From contig CM051455.1 of NCBI GenBank assembly GCA_028274465.1, forward strand, positions 133,458,096-133,522,095: a stretch of DNA of 64,000 nt, in the 5' to 3' direction. Made by a program: the position numbers and the translations under genes. The notes beneath the pieces are model-generated. The model did no database searches, was not told the origin of the DNA, and was given only the letters and a program-made list of their open reading frames with translations. Of the stretch, positions 1 through 12,381 are shown piece by piece; the stretch's first letter is position 1, and the number at the start of each line of letters is the position of its first letter. Source of the stretch: Plantago ovata. Its lineage: Eukaryota; Streptophyta; Magnoliopsida; Lamiales; Plantaginaceae.

Positions 1-435
1 ATTTTATGGGTCGGAGACTTGGAGGGAATACAACAATGTTTGCGAACACAATGATCGCAAACACCCATTATGCTTGATCATACTTCAGAGTTCTCAATGT
101 GTATAACCAGAAGTAGAGGTTCAATTCGATGTAGAAGATAATCTATAATACTTCCTTTTCACCAGTCACAAACATGCTCGTAATGGCATTTTTCATTACA
201 ATACAAAGTTACAAACGACTAATAAACCACTACGGTTTAGTGTCTACCATATACGAAATGTTTTCAAGTACAGATCAAGTTTGTTTTCACCTTGCCAAAA
301 AGTGTAAGATGTAGCTTTCTGGAATCAAATTTCAGATATACTATTCAATACAAACCAGCAACTGATTGCACATTGGGCCTTCATCAGTCCAGCAAGAGCA
401 TGCAATCTTCTACTTGGCTGATGCAGGCATTCCAG
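1..435. other. 3' flank of CLPR1
   Basis: This stretch lies downstream of the minus-strand CLPR1 stop codon and probably contains its 3' untranslated region. I see no other gene in it. Confidence 0.5.
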
Positions 436-3400
436 TTACCACCTTCCATAAGAAAGTTTTTGACTGGCTATTCTATTTGCTCGAGGCGATTCTTTGTTAA
501 AGCTATAGGCTTGGTCCTGATTAATAGACAGAAAGTTGGAATAAACAGATATATACCACATTATAAATCTAAAAATAAAAAATAAATAGTGAGTTACCTT
601 TTTCTCATTATCCATGGAGTACAAGATTGTGTCTGCAAGCCCATACTCGATGGCTTTTTCAGGTGGAAGAGATTTTCCACGTCTGAGGTCCTTCTCGAGT
701 TCGTCCTGTGGCTTTCCAGTCCCTCTGGACAAAAACTCAAGGAAGTATGATGTCTTTGTATCCAGATCTCTTGCCTAGGAGAATAGGTTACCAAAGCATC
801 AAATAAAGATGCAGATACAAGCAATAGAATGATCACTCATACAACCACATGACAGAGCAAACAAGGTGTACAAAGAGGAGACAGACCTTAATCCACATAT
901 CACTCACAGGTCCACTTGTTCTGGGTGCTTGTGGGAGATACAACTTTGCTGCAGCAAACAAGCAACAGCTGTAAAATAGTGGGGTAGGAGGAAAGAGCAA
1001 AAGCTTATCCCAGCTTTCCGAGAGGTGTTATATATCAGCTCATACAATAGAAATTGGACCTATATTAAAAGAAATCGATGCACTAAATGTGTTGTCCATT
1101 CTAAGGGAAGAGACGGAATTTTACAGCATGCTATGTACAGGTTGTTAAAGAACTTTCTTTTTGGCAATTAATTATATATAGTTTGAAGGTAACCATTGGT
1201 GTCCTTGAAACTGTGAAAATATATAAGTCCACCCTAAGGGAGGCAAGCATTGAGGCCGAACTACCATTTTCACCTTGCTATAGAAGGGTGGTCTGGTGGG
1301 AGCGTTGGGTGGGTCTGTGGGAGTAAAAAGAATCTCCATTTGTATCTTATGACGACAACCATGACTTATTCTCATATTAGTATAGTTTAAGGAAATATAG
1401 GTTTGCTTGAAGTTCTGGTTGCTGTTCTGTGGGGTAAAATACCAAACAGAAGCCATTCACAATAGATTATCAATGACACAGATGCTATCAAGACGAGCTA
1501 AATCTTACTGTATGAACTTGGCAACACTGCACGTTTGCCTTTCTTTCCGAGACTTAGAAGCATTGCTGCTTGACCAAGTGCCATGCCAGTGTTGATGGTG
1601 TATACATCTGATCTGCATAACTAAAGATGCAAAAAGAAGAAGAGATCAGTAAAAGAACAGACAGCTTAGACAAGAACAGACCGCTCAATGTAACATGAAT
1701 TGTATAAGATATCATTTTCAGGAGGTCCTTACTGTCATTGCGTCGGCTATTGCATATGCATCTTCTTCATCCCCAACCATTGATCCACCCATACTCTACG
1801 GAAATACATAGATCAAAAGAAAATCAGAGATGATAAGAAACTAAAAGCACAAATTGGCTAAAGTTGTATGGTTTTGTAAATTGCACGCTCATGCACACTT
1901 GTAGCAAGTATAATTAAATAATAAAGAGTTACCTGAGTGCCAGAAGAGTTGATGTAGACATATATTGGTTTTGTATCGCCTTCATAATCTAGCCAAACAA
2001 ATTGAGCAACAATAAGCTCAGTCACTGCTGGTACAAGCTGTAACAAAGGTAAGGGGGATAATTTAAGTTTATATAAAAGCACTGGTATGTACAAAACAAA
2101 ACAATCCTCAAACACATAACATAGAGAAGATGGAATACCGGCAAGCCCAGATATACAATTCGATTATGTAGAAGTATAGATGGCAGATCCGGAGGACCTC
2201 TTTTAGGTCTTCGTCTACCTCCCCTACGCATTGTGCTGGCGCCACTCATGCTATACCCTGCGGGCACTCTTCCATCTGTGCCGGATAAACTCCCCATTCC
2301 ATCGTATTTCGAGTAATTGTAGCTCGACGTAAGAGTATCCTGTAAAATGACTACTTTAGTAACTTTCAAGGACAAGAATGTTTAGCTGGAATAAGACATC
2401 TGGGGCAAACACACAACCCTGGAATAAAGTTTTGAATTTTGAATTTTCATTAATATCCGTAGTTAACTTATGATATCAACTTCGGTAGTTCAATGATATA
2501 ACATATATCACTTAATTCACTAAAACTTCAGCCAACTACAAAGAGTTAAGACTTGACCATAAGAAGCAGACCTCTGTAACGTTTCCTGACTGGCCACTCA
2601 CTGCAGTCATGAACATATCCAAATTTGAAGGTGAGAGGCCATAGAGATGCTCATGTGCATCCTTGTAGTTTTCCATCACTACAGAAAAATGGCATGTTAG
2701 CGCATAGCTGAGTAATCCAAGACAGTCTTAATAAGGGAGAAAAAGAAAGGGGGAAAAAAAGGAAGAAGAGGTAATCTGTGTTAGCACATAGGGCTACTCT
2801 ATTTGACATGCTCTAAACAATTTAATTTAATTCAATACAACAGAAAAAAAAGAAATCCTCATATCTTTAGTCTGTATAGTTTTAACTTCTCCTTGCATAT
2901 TCAAGATAGTACAGTGGAGAATTATTACTTGATAAAGCATATTATTCTTTGCTATGGCTATGCTTAGTTATATCTACAAGACTACAACACATGTTAGGTT
3001 ATATTCATATTTAGACAAATACAAGTGAACTTAACCCACCTTGGTAGAATGAACAGTTGTGTAAATCATTTAATTGCACATAAGACAGAGCCCACCGTAA
3101 CGTTATTGTCCTTTTTAATAGTCTATCTAAACTGCATGATAAGCTGCTAAAATTTCCAGAACCCAAGAGATACCTTAAGCACGTATTTGAGGACTTACTG
3201 ATAACCGTATAAATTTCAATGGATGATCATCTTTTATCTACATGCCAAGACCCATGTTAAGTCTATTACTCTTTTTTGTGTTATCTTGATGTTCTAATCA
3301 TTGGCTCTTACATGTTTCTGTTTGGCTACTGCTATTTATTGCGACAATACTAATTATCACTCAGATGCATCTTAATAGTAGAAAACCCGAAGAATTGCTG

Positions 3401-4883
3401 CCCTCCCATGTACTGGTGAGTGGTGAGCCTTGTATTTCTTCTGCATGTCTTGTAGAAGACATCAACAATCCCTACTACTCCTGAATAACCATTTTACCTC
3501 ATTAATATATCGCATATAAGGAGGAAACACAATTCCATCTAAGTCGAATATCCTAAAGTCCTGAGAATATTTAGGTATCTGTCCGCACGGTGAAACAATG
3601 TCTAAGATCTGCACAATTTTCTTTCTACAACCCTTACATAAAGAAAAATGCTAATCTTACTCTAGTAAACAGATTACCGATATTCTTCCAGCAGACGCCA
3701 TTTTCTCGTTTACATACGCGTAGATACTAGACTTGCCAAAACATGATAATTCAATGTAACAATTTGACCCAGCTACATGCATCTGCCTATTTTCAATACT
3801 ATATCCATGAGCAAAAGTTTCACTTACAAGTTACTACAACAGTGACATCCCAAGCTCTAACAAGCACACATTGAGACAACTTCTTCTCTAATTGACATCC
3901 AAAATCACTGCTGACATGCAACAACTAATGCCAAGTTTCCATCAAAGTTGATCTCACTAACTCTTTCCGTTAGAGATATTCAACATTCTGCTAGCCTGGA
4001 CTTATCAGATATTATGATCACTCTGTTTAACATCAACCCGAATGAATAAGTACGGTACAAGCTAAAATGTATAAACATCTCATTACAACTTCATACACTT
4101 TGAAAATAATTTTTCCCTTCATGTCCAGATAAAACGACATGTTGTCTCAAGATCCACCAATAATCTCTCAACTGTTCCCTTTCTATCTAATGCTATAGAA
4201 TGGAGTAATATTGTTGAATGCGAAACACAATTCCACCTCCCATCAACACTGACACTAATCCATCCCATTGTACCACTGCTTATTGTCAACTAATTCCATT
4301 CATCCTTCAATCACCTACATAAAATACTTATAGTTTCCTTATTCTCTCATTCAGTTCATTACAGCTACCACACACTTATCAAATTGGATTAACATCTCAA
4401 ACTCAATTAGCCTAGGCAGGACATTTCTATGTAGACCTTTTACTCAACACAAACAGCTGAACAAGTGGAAAAATCCGCTTATAATTTCATTTGCCCAACC
4501 ACAGAGTAGTCATTAACATTCACAGATCACAACAAAACACATACATACTAAAACATTCGAGATAAATCGCCAAGCACAAGCAAACGGCAAATAATAACGC
4601 TACACAGGACAATATCAAGCCAATAAACGATTAAAGCTGAGAAGGAATCGAAATTACATCCATCCTTGAGATTCTCCTCTCGAAACTGTTTCGGAATGTG
4701 GTCGAGAGATTTCTGAGCTACCGGAGACAAACCGCATCTCCGAACCGAGCTTTTACCGGTCTTAGCTGTGAACAATAGTTTGGCGCTATGTAGAGAATAG
4801 GCGGAGGAAGAGCTGAGCTCGCGATTGTTGACGGTGGTTGATGAGAGTGGTGAGAGTAACAGAGAGGAGATAGAGGACGCCAT
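436..4883 (-). CDS. CLPR1: ClpR1, non-proteolytic subunit of the plastid Clp protease
   Basis: Nine exons join in frame: 4883-4658, 2678-2572, 2339-2139, 2037-1933, 1795-1733, 1620-1509, 948-887, 774-598 and 516-436, giving 377 aa; ClpR1 proteins are about 387 aa. The start (MASSISS) opens a Ser-rich, basic N-terminus typical of a chloroplast transit peptide. Family blocks follow in order: KDGLMENYKDAHEHLYGL, RGPPDLPSILLHNRIVYLGL, VPAVTELIVAQF, KPIYVYINSSGTQ, SDVYTINTGMALGQAAMLLS, and GTGKPQDELEKDL. The serine of the ClpP active-site block and the catalytic histidine are replaced (GQAAMLLS; TKLYLP), as in all ClpR subunits. In the stroma ClpR1 forms the ClpP1/R1-4 ring of the ATP-dependent Clp protease and has a structural role. 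Intron 1 is unusually long (about 2 kb). Other ClpR paralogues fit less well. Confidence 0.93.
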
Positions 4884-7800
4884 TGGGATTTTTCTGGAGA
4901 AATGTTTTTCCTTCACGCCACTGGTAATTATCGAGGTTGAGGAGCGTTTTGGCGAAAAGAAAGTTTTGGCTGGTTATTGGGAATGGACCTGGGCTGTTAC
5001 GACTTCAATTGGGCTCGGGTCGATTGAAATTGTTTGGGCTATTGTTTTAATTGGTCTTATTGGTAGGTTGTGTTTTTCGAACACAGTCAAATGGCGAGAA
5101 CGTGTGTTTTGAATGATGAAACAGACTGATTGATGGGTCATTTGTATGTGTGTTTGAGTTGTGTTATATCCAAAATCAAGTATATTTCAAAATCAGGTAC
5201 CCTCCTTATGTATTTCAAAACACACAAGTTGGTGTGTTTCAAAATGCAGCTCGTCCAAACACAACGGACCAGCTTCAATTAAAACACATTCTACCGGTCA
5301 TTGGCTCATTGCGTTTTGACGGGGGAAACAATTAAATTACCCTATGAGCAATCATACTTTCAAACCAGTCACTACCTTATTCCAATGTTAAAAGTAGATT
5401 TATGTTTGGTGCGATCTACTATGATTTGATCATAATAAGCTTGTTTGACTAAAATAAAGTGATTGGTTTAAGAAATTACTACTATCTTTATATACTTTGT
5501 AAAAAAAAATTGTATCAATTTGCTTTGTCAAGCATATCATCTCTCACGAAAGATGGGAAGAGGGCACTCGACAAAGAGAGAGAGAGAGAGAAGAAAAAAA
5601 AAGACACAAACATCATAGTTAACACGTACCATAAACTTTTCAATGAAGTTACAGTCCGTCCACATTAATCGCACGGGCATCGATCCAGGAAGAATCCAAT
5701 TTCGGCTTATTGGTAATCCATGGTCGACTTACTTTCATAGTATCCTACCCCATGAGTTTTAATGAATAGTGTCGGTCATACATGACATGAATTTAAAAGA
5801 TGTATTATGTTGATTAAGTTTAGTGTGAATTATCCCATAACCACATTTAAATTAAAATTAAAGAAGTTTATCAAAACAAACAAACAAAATGGAAAATAAT
5901 TACAAGGAGCATAAGAAGAAGGGATCATTAAAAAATCAATAACTCAAACAACAATACTTTTTACAATTTGCATTTCTCACATTTTTTTTAGATTTGTGCA
6001 TGGAATACGAAAATGGCACAAACAAACAATCTTTAGCGGAGTATATATTAATAATAATATTATTATTGTTCAATTTGTTTCTTCTTCCTTCCCCTCCATC
6101 CAGATTCCAGACCGACGAGTAATATCACTCACCGACCCAAGTTGACGATTCATCAAATAATGGAGTGAGATATTCTTTTCTACGTATTAAAAATGTACTT
6201 TGTCAACTAACTTAACAGTGTTGATAAACTCGCACTAACAAGTAATCAATCTTCAATCCATCCAGTATGCAACAAATACTTGTATGCACAAGTTAGAGGT
6301 GTTGTACAAGACAATTGCGAAACCACGTGGCAGCTTCCTGACTTTGTACAGGTACGTGATTAAGAAGCAAAATAGTTGGTGTTTAGCTTCTTCACTCTCA
6401 GATCATTCTGTTGTAATGGCTTTTGCTTGTACTAGATTCAGCTACAGCCACGCGTCCAGGTTCATTATTTACAAGCATAATACTTTACTTAATAAAGAAT
6501 CTTTTAATGCTAATTAAATTAACAACAATACTAGACTAGTACTACAAGTATAACTAACTAATTAAGTTTCCGTTGAATTGCCGCGTTTTATTACGTGAAC
6601 ACATACTCATCACTTGTTCTTCCTTCTCATCTTATATTGACCGCCGATCAGATTCACACTCACATCACATGCAATGATGCAATACATGTATATCTCCAGC
6701 TCAACTAATTAGACACGTCTAGTTCGATCGGCTGCTCTAGACCGGGTAGTAGTCATGTTTACGAAGACTTCAAACTTCTAGATTCTTTCGAATCTTCTAA
6801 GATAATACCGTTTACCTTTTTCTTTTTCTTCTCTATATCAGCAAAATTTTAGATAAATCATTAGTACCTATATTTAATTAAGAAATTCACAAATTCTAAT
6901 GGGATACTACGGTATATACTTAGTTGAAATTAAATTGTGTTATATTTTTTTTAAAAAGACACATCTCTTAATATAAGTCTATAATGTGTCATTTGATTTA
7001 TCAATGTCGACTTTGAATACGAATTACTCCTAAAATACACCGAATAATTACTTCACAAAATTATATTATGAAAGTACGTACAATTCATTACATTTTCATA
7101 ACATAATTATACTAAACATTTTTTTTCATAGTTATTTAGGAGTAATTCGTCATGAAAATAGACTGCAAAAAGTCAAACAACATTATTAACGGGTTGAAAG
7201 GAGCGGATGTTATGAATAAAATATACCATTTTTTAATGAAAAAAAACAACATATGTCCTCTTGTAAATACCATACATTTTTGTGAATAACACCTATATTT
7301 ATGAATGTATTTACATAAGCTAGTAAAAATTTGCACACAAATGCATGAAACGGAAAAAACAATTGGTACTAAATATTACTCCATATGGGAGTATACAAGT
7401 ACAGTAAACGTAATGAGATCACTTGTGCAAGTGTAATGTAGTTACTAAAATCGCTCATCAAATTGGTACAAACGATATTGTTATATTTTCGGTTAATACA
7501 ATATTTGCATTGCAAGTTGCAACTACTCACTTTGATTTTGAACCATATAATAATTCGAGCTTGTTTTTGGTTTGAGTATTTCATATGCTATATTCATGTA
7601 CTTACATTTTAGCTTGTGTCATAATTTGCTTTTAAACATTTTAGTTTGTTTCATATAGGTAGGATGCAATTTGTAAAAAAGAAATTAAAAAAAGGAAGGG
7701 GAAAAAAAATAGTATAGGGGGTATGAACTTTATACTAAAATACGAATCGCGTGATTGTGTAACCCCTTAAAACGAAAAACACGTCATGGCAAACGATATG

Positions 7801-7974
7801 CATCCACTAGGGCAGTGCCGCCTATTACAGATAATCACAAGGAGTGTAACATAACGCAGCCACTACTACATGTCAACCCTCACGCAACTTCTAACCCATA
7901 TCCCCCAAATTCTTTGCCCATTACTTCTTACCTAAACTCATCATCACTTCATCACATATACCCCCAAATAAACC
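4884..7974. other. Intergenic region between CLPR1 and the ZAT gene
   Basis: The two genes point away from each other, so both promoters lie here. Visible pieces are a dispersed repeat (5205-5300), a short GA run near 5577-5593, an AT-rich palindrome near 6050-6070, and a G-box core (CACGTG) near 6325. The short ORFs have no recognisable domain. No gene is seen. Confidence 0.6.
5205..5300 (-). repeat. Dispersed repeat, partner of 52168-52255
   Basis: Read on the minus strand, this stretch resembles 52168-52255 on the plus strand. Both run through GTGTTT-CAATT-like, GTTGTGTTT and CTGCATTTTGA blocks and end near TTTTGAAACACA. Ends rich in GTGTTT and AAACAC suggest a small MITE, but I could not fix the boundaries or find a target duplication. 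Confidence 0.4.
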
Positions 7975-7982
7975 TATATATA
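7975..7982 (+). promoter_or_regulatory. Probable TATA box of the ZAT-type gene
   Basis: TATATATA lies about 125 bp before the start codon and is followed by a C/A-rich leader with CTCTCT tracts, a common layout for plant promoters. A CACGTC (ABRE-like) core sits about 190 bp further upstream. Confidence 0.5.
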
Positions 7983-8107
7983 CCCACACACCACAAACAA
8001 AGTAACAATCTTCTCCTCTATCCATTCTCTTCTCTCTCTAAAAGAAAAAAAATAAAACACACTCAACACAACAACTCTCACTAGAAATCTCAAACACACA
8101 ACCATAC

Positions 8108-8647
8108 ATGGCTCTTGATCATCTGGTCCACCACCACAACCCGAAATCGCAACGCCGGTTCTTCGACGATTTCGACTGGAAGAAAGCCAAGCGATCCAAG
8201 CTTGCCGAAATCGACGAGGCGGCCATGTGCCTTCTCAACCTCGCTACAGCATCGTCGACAAAGCCAACCGAATCCACTTCATACACATGTAACGTGTGCC
8301 ACAAGTCTTTCCCGTCATACCAAGCGCTTGGGGGCCACAAAGCTAGCCACCGTGTCAAGCCAACAACAAGTTCACCTGACGTCATCAACCGTGAGCATGT
8401 CGTCACCAGTACTACTGGAGGAAGAGTTCACAAGTGCAACGTTTGTCAAAGGACGTTTCCGACCGGACAGGCTCTAGGTGGGCATAAAAGAAAACACTTT
8501 GAAGGTGTGATCGGGGCGAAAAGTCGGACTAGCTTGTCCGACGGGAAGAGTGGTGTTACTGCCGCCGCCGTTCGGGATTTTGACTTGAATATGGCACCGC
8601 CTGTGGAAGAAGAAGAAGTGGAAAGTTCTTTGCCGCCGCCTCAATAG
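8108..8647 (+). CDS. ZAT-type two-zinc-finger (C1-2i) transcriptional repressor with EAR motif
   Basis: An intronless ORF encodes 179 aa, typical of C1-2i C2H2 proteins. A basic nuclear-localisation stretch KAKRSK is at 26-31, followed by a leucine-rich segment AAMCLLNLA (38-46) that resembles the family L-box. Two fingers follow at about 61-81 and 110-130, both with the plant-specific QALGGH helix. A C-terminal EAR repression motif DLNMAP is at 159-164, then an acidic patch. Proteins with this layout (ZAT7, ZAT11, ZAT12, ZAT10 classes) bind A(G/C)T-type sites in the nucleus and repress stress genes through TOPLESS-type corepressors. The start is the first ATG after a leader that follows a TATA box. 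I cannot assign the exact paralogue. Confidence 0.92.
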   Translation: MALDHLVHHHNPKSQRRFFDDFDWKKAKRSKLAEIDEAAMCLLNLATASSTKPTESTSYTCNVCHKSFPSYQALGGHKASHRVKPTTSSPDVINREHVVTSTTGGRVHKCNVCQRTFPTGQALGGHKRKHFEGVIGAKSRTSLSDGKSGVTAAAVRDFDLNMAPPVEEEEVESSLPPPQ

Positions 8648-9736
8648 AGGAAGGCGGCTAGTGTGGCTTGTGATTAGTAGGAGTTAATCTTATTGGCTTG
8701 TTCTTTATTATTTTTCTTTTAATTATTATTGCTAGGATTATTACTTGTACGTATAGTATATGAAATTGTGACACCATTCTTTTGTTCAATTCTTAAAGAT
8801 ATAAGTACACAGCTTTATGGGCACTATAGCTTCGTGTTATTCTTAAGGGAAAATTATTGTAAATGTCTTTAGATGTATCTCAAATGCCTTAATTTATAAA
8901 AGAGATGTAGATCATAAATTATTCTGTATTTAGTCGGTTCAGTCATATCTTTATTCGATTTGTCCATGTTAATTATCTAAGTAGTAACACCACCAAGATG
9001 ATAAGGAGTCTACCAATTTAACTCAATAAGGCATACAAAGAAGTAGAGTAGAGGATGAAAAGAGGGAAGGATATATCGAAGACACACAAAGCCTTTAATA
9101 GATATTTCTTGTCGCTCAAGACTGACTAATAATTCTTGTCGCTCAAGACTCAACTAATAAGGGCTTATAACACCTTCTATTTGTCACTCAATACTCAAGA
9201 CACACAAAGCCTTCAATAGATCTTTCTTGTCACTCAAGACTGACTAATAATTTTTTATAATGGACTGTTTGGGAGAAGTTAGGTAAAAAAAGGAGTGTTG
9301 AGGTTGGGTACATTCGACAAATTTTTAAATGGACCACACAAGTTAGATTGTCCTAATTAGGGTTTATAACATATATTTGAGAAAATGTGTAATAAATAAA
9401 ATTAAATTTGCTTAGTTTCAACAAGATTCAATATGTATTACATTGAGGCAAAAGAATATTTTTCAAGTTTTAATTCGTCAAAATTCAAAAGTCAAGATTG
9501 TAGTTAAATTTATGTAATACGGTATCTAGATACAAGATTTGAACAAATTAATACCAATCCAAATTTAATAATAGAATCCAAGAAGGGGTTCAGAAGACCA
9601 CATAATTAACAAGATATATAAGAAAAAAGGATGAATTAAAACCAAATAGCCCTACTCACTAAGCGGAGGCGAGGCTTCGATATGGTCGTCTAAACTATTT
9701 GATTTTTATTACATTTCAATGTAGTTTTGAAATCAA
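8648..9736. other. 3' flank of the ZAT gene and repeat-bearing intergenic DNA
   Basis: The first 200 bp or so are presumably 3' UTR. After that there is only AT-rich DNA with the direct repeat at 9081-9251. No gene is seen. Confidence 0.5.
9081..9251 (+). repeat. Two-copy direct repeat, period 118 bp
   Basis: A unit of about 53 bp beginning GACACACAAAGCCTT and ending in GACTGACTAATAATT occurs at 9081-9133 and again at 9199-9251 with a few mismatches. A shorter part of the unit (TTCTTGTCGCTCAAGACT) is repeated once more between them. Confidence 0.8.
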
Positions 9737-9738
9737 TT

Positions 9739-10344
9739 TTTTTTTTTAGAATGAAACTGGAAATTTTATATAAACCAGAGTAGGAGCAAATGCTCAAGAT
9801 TACACAGATGGAATCATTGGCCAGTTAAAGCAGTAAACCAAACTAAGGGGGCTCATAATAATCAAATAGTAGGGAAGTGTATCCCATTATATCTACAGAG
9901 AAATCGCGACTAAGTAAATGAGCCAATTGATTTGCTTCTCGTCTCACATGGCAGATTTTTGCTTCATTGAATAGGGCCAGATGCGAGCGAAGGCATGAAT
10001 AATGCGCACCGTGATCCGATAGTTGTTCCGTGGTCGAATTTAAGTCGTTAACCACAAGCTGTGAATCTCCTTCTAGGTTTATGCGGCTGTACCCCAAGTG
10101 ATTTGCTAACCAAATAGCAAGGCGTGCAGCATAAGCTTCAGAGGTTTCAACTGATAAGTTTGCTGCCAGTTTTTTGCGCGCCCAGATTAGAACCAAGCCA
10201 GTATGATCGCGTACAACTGTTGCCATTCCACCTCTATTTCCATTTCTAGGCATAGATGCATCAAAGTTAACCTTGACCCAGCCTTCAGGTGGAGCAGACC
10301 AAGGGCCATGAGCAATCGGAAGCGGATTACAAGGTCGTGGCCAA
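9739..10344 (-). mobile_element. 5'-truncated L1-type LINE with RNase H domain
   Basis: The insertion is flanked by 13-bp target-site duplications, TTTGAAATCAATT, at 9726-9738 and 10345-10357. It ends at 9739 in a T run, the poly(A) tail on the minus strand. The minus-strand reading frame, open to 9843, encodes an RNase H-like (RVT_3) domain. It contains WVKVNFDAS (first catalytic Asp), a conserved Glu in SEAYAARLA, Asp in EGDSQLVV, and the closing HVRREANQLAHLLSRD block. This domain is usual at the C-terminus of plant L1 elements. Everything upstream (ORF1, endonuclease, reverse transcriptase) is missing, as expected from 5' truncation during target-primed reverse transcription. The open frame continues past the insertion edge into flanking DNA by chance. 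Confidence 0.88.
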
Positions 10345-10966
10345 TTTGAAATCAATTGAATAACATTATAATTGTGAATTGGTGGTGCCCCAAGTTCCAA
10401 TTTTTGTGTAATTAAGAGATAAGACCGAATAAATTACGACCCTGCTGGAAACCGGTTGAATTCCAAGGCATAAGAACCATTGAAAAAGGAAAGGGAAAGT
10501 GTGTATGTAACTATGAAAGAAAGGTTTCGGAAAAAAACGAAGAGAAGTTGTAATAGCTAATACAAAAAAAGAGGGGAGAGGTCGATATTGTTTTACTGTT
10601 TTTTCTCAAACGCCACACGTTACTATATAACAATATTACACGGGTATGAAATACATTTTTTTGAATACCGAATTTTTTCCTGAAATGACCAAAATCGGAA
10701 GACTTTTAATTTTGTAAAAAACTAAATTGGAATATGTTGTTTTACATAATTAATCTGAGGTAAAGTTAGATGGGATTCTAGTAGTAACAACTAACAATCT
10801 CTGCACCCACCCCTTAAAATATTATTCACGAACTGTGTTCGTGAATGCGAACTAAAAATCATTAGATCCCAATAAAGCGTTATGCGACCGAAATTCAACA
10901 CAACGCTTTACGCTCTAGGTGATCTCGGTCCTATGACCTATCCCATCCGTCCATACTATCACTGAC
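10345..10966. other. Intergenic DNA before CACTA element 1
   Basis: Apart from the LINE target duplication at its left edge I see no gene or clear repeat here. Confidence 0.4.
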
Positions 10967-11240
10967 CACTACAAAAAATTTCCTGTTTAGTGACGGATAA
11001 ATCCGTCACTAAACAACACCGATTCGTCACTAAACCGTCCAGTGACGGATAAGGAAAGCCGTCGCTATATTGAGCGTCACTAAGATTTAGTGACGGATGA
11101 GCTAATCCTTCACGAATTAGTGACGGATTCGTGATGGATTAGTGACGAATAAAAGGTTGACCAAGAAAATTTAAAAAAATTAAAAAATTAAATTCTTTTT
11201 TTAATTTCTTCTAATAGAAGAGTCGACGGACTCTTCTATT

Positions 11241-11393
11241 CTAGTCTCCCCGGCGACCGCGAGTGACAACACGCACAATTAGGTCTTCCTGCTCCGCCCG
11301 CAGCGCTTGCTGCCTCCTCTCCAAACCCTCTATGCGCTCTCTGGTAGCGCGAATGCGCGCTCGACCATGTAAAAGTGGGATTGCTTGTACCAT
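11241..11393 (-). pseudogene. Coiled-coil ORF remnant in CACTA element 1
   Basis: A 50-codon frame from ATG (11393) to TAG (11241) contains the heptad-like, charged stretch RERIEGLERRQQALRAEQED. The frame is open only a few codons upstream of the ATG before a stop. Its position near the 3' end of the element and its coiled-coil character suggest the last exon of a TNPA-like gene, as element 2 also ends its protein in a coiled coil. This is inference; sequence identity between the two is not obvious. Confidence 0.4.
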
Positions 11394-11641
11394 TTCGTAC
11401 TCGCTTTGGGCCTTCTAGGCTATCTACTTTCTCCATTTCTGGCCCTCTGCTGTCTTGCTTTGTAGTGACGGATAAATCTTATCCGTCACTAAATTGGTTG
11501 ACTTGAGTCAACAACTTTAGTGACGGATAAGATTTCTCCGTCACTAAATTTGGATTTTTAAATAATTTTTATTTTTTTAATTTCTTTAATTCACCTGCAA
11601 TAAAATAGAATATTAAAATATAATTTTACAAAAGCAATAAG

Positions 11642-11710
11642 GGGTGCTGCGAGAATCGAACTCGCGACCCCTCGCATTTAGCGAGAATCATACCACTAGA
11701 CCAAACACCC
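11642..11710 (-). tRNA. tRNA-Pro-like sequence with a shortened anticodon arm
   Basis: The minus strand folds as a cloverleaf: acceptor GGGTGTT pairs with AGCACCC, an A-box-like GGTCTAGTGGTATGA follows, then a CTCGC/GCGAG anticodon stem, and a GCGAG-TTCGATT-CTCGC T arm. It resembles plant tRNA-Pro as I remember it, and several stem changes relative to that are paired on both sides. The anticodon loop is only 5 nt (TAAAT). If the closing C-G pair opens, the loop becomes 7 nt with T at position 33 and AAA as anticodon. It lies inside CACTA element 1. It is either a decayed tRNA gene or a tRNA-derived insertion; function is doubtful. Confidence 0.55.
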
Positions 11711-12381
11711 ACTTTTCTATTCTTATATATACTACTCGAAAATTAGGACCGAATAACATATATTAGAACATATTAATACATACTAGACTTGTATAAGCTG
11801 TAGATATCAAATAAGTTAATTGTACTGAACAATTAATTAACCGAGGAGGAAAATGCACACCCAATAAATAAATAAATATGAAGACTAATATTCAGACAAA
11901 TGGAAAAACTTTAAATTCCAAAACTATATCCATAATACCTTTGATTTACTGTCTTTGAACATATCATCAAACCAAAAGAAAGTACATTCTTGAGAATTTT
12001 AATTGGACCGTAATTCTAGAGCCTTAACCTGAAAAATTTTTTGCGGAAAGAAGCTGTATAAGGATGAAGGACTGCAGCATGTACGTCTATCAAAAAATGG
12101 GAAGCTTTAGGGACATATCTTTAAGCACTTCAAATCTTCAATCAATTTCATCTACGGTCCTTAAATTATGATCATCACTAAGAAAATATCAAGCATTGCT
12201 TAGCAACTAAAAATTATTGTCTTTGTACAAGATGTCGTTACTTCATTCATGAAACGATCCTTATGATTGGCAAGATATGACGGAGTTCCGTCAGCTTTTC
12301 CTATAGGAACATTACGTAAAGGGAATATGACGGGAAGAACTGAATACCAAATGCGCCAGATAAAGCAAACAAGCAATATAC

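Noticed and set aside
9843..10400. RNase H-domain ORF as a host gene
   Set aside because: The 13-bp target duplication and T run show it is the tail of an inserted LINE.
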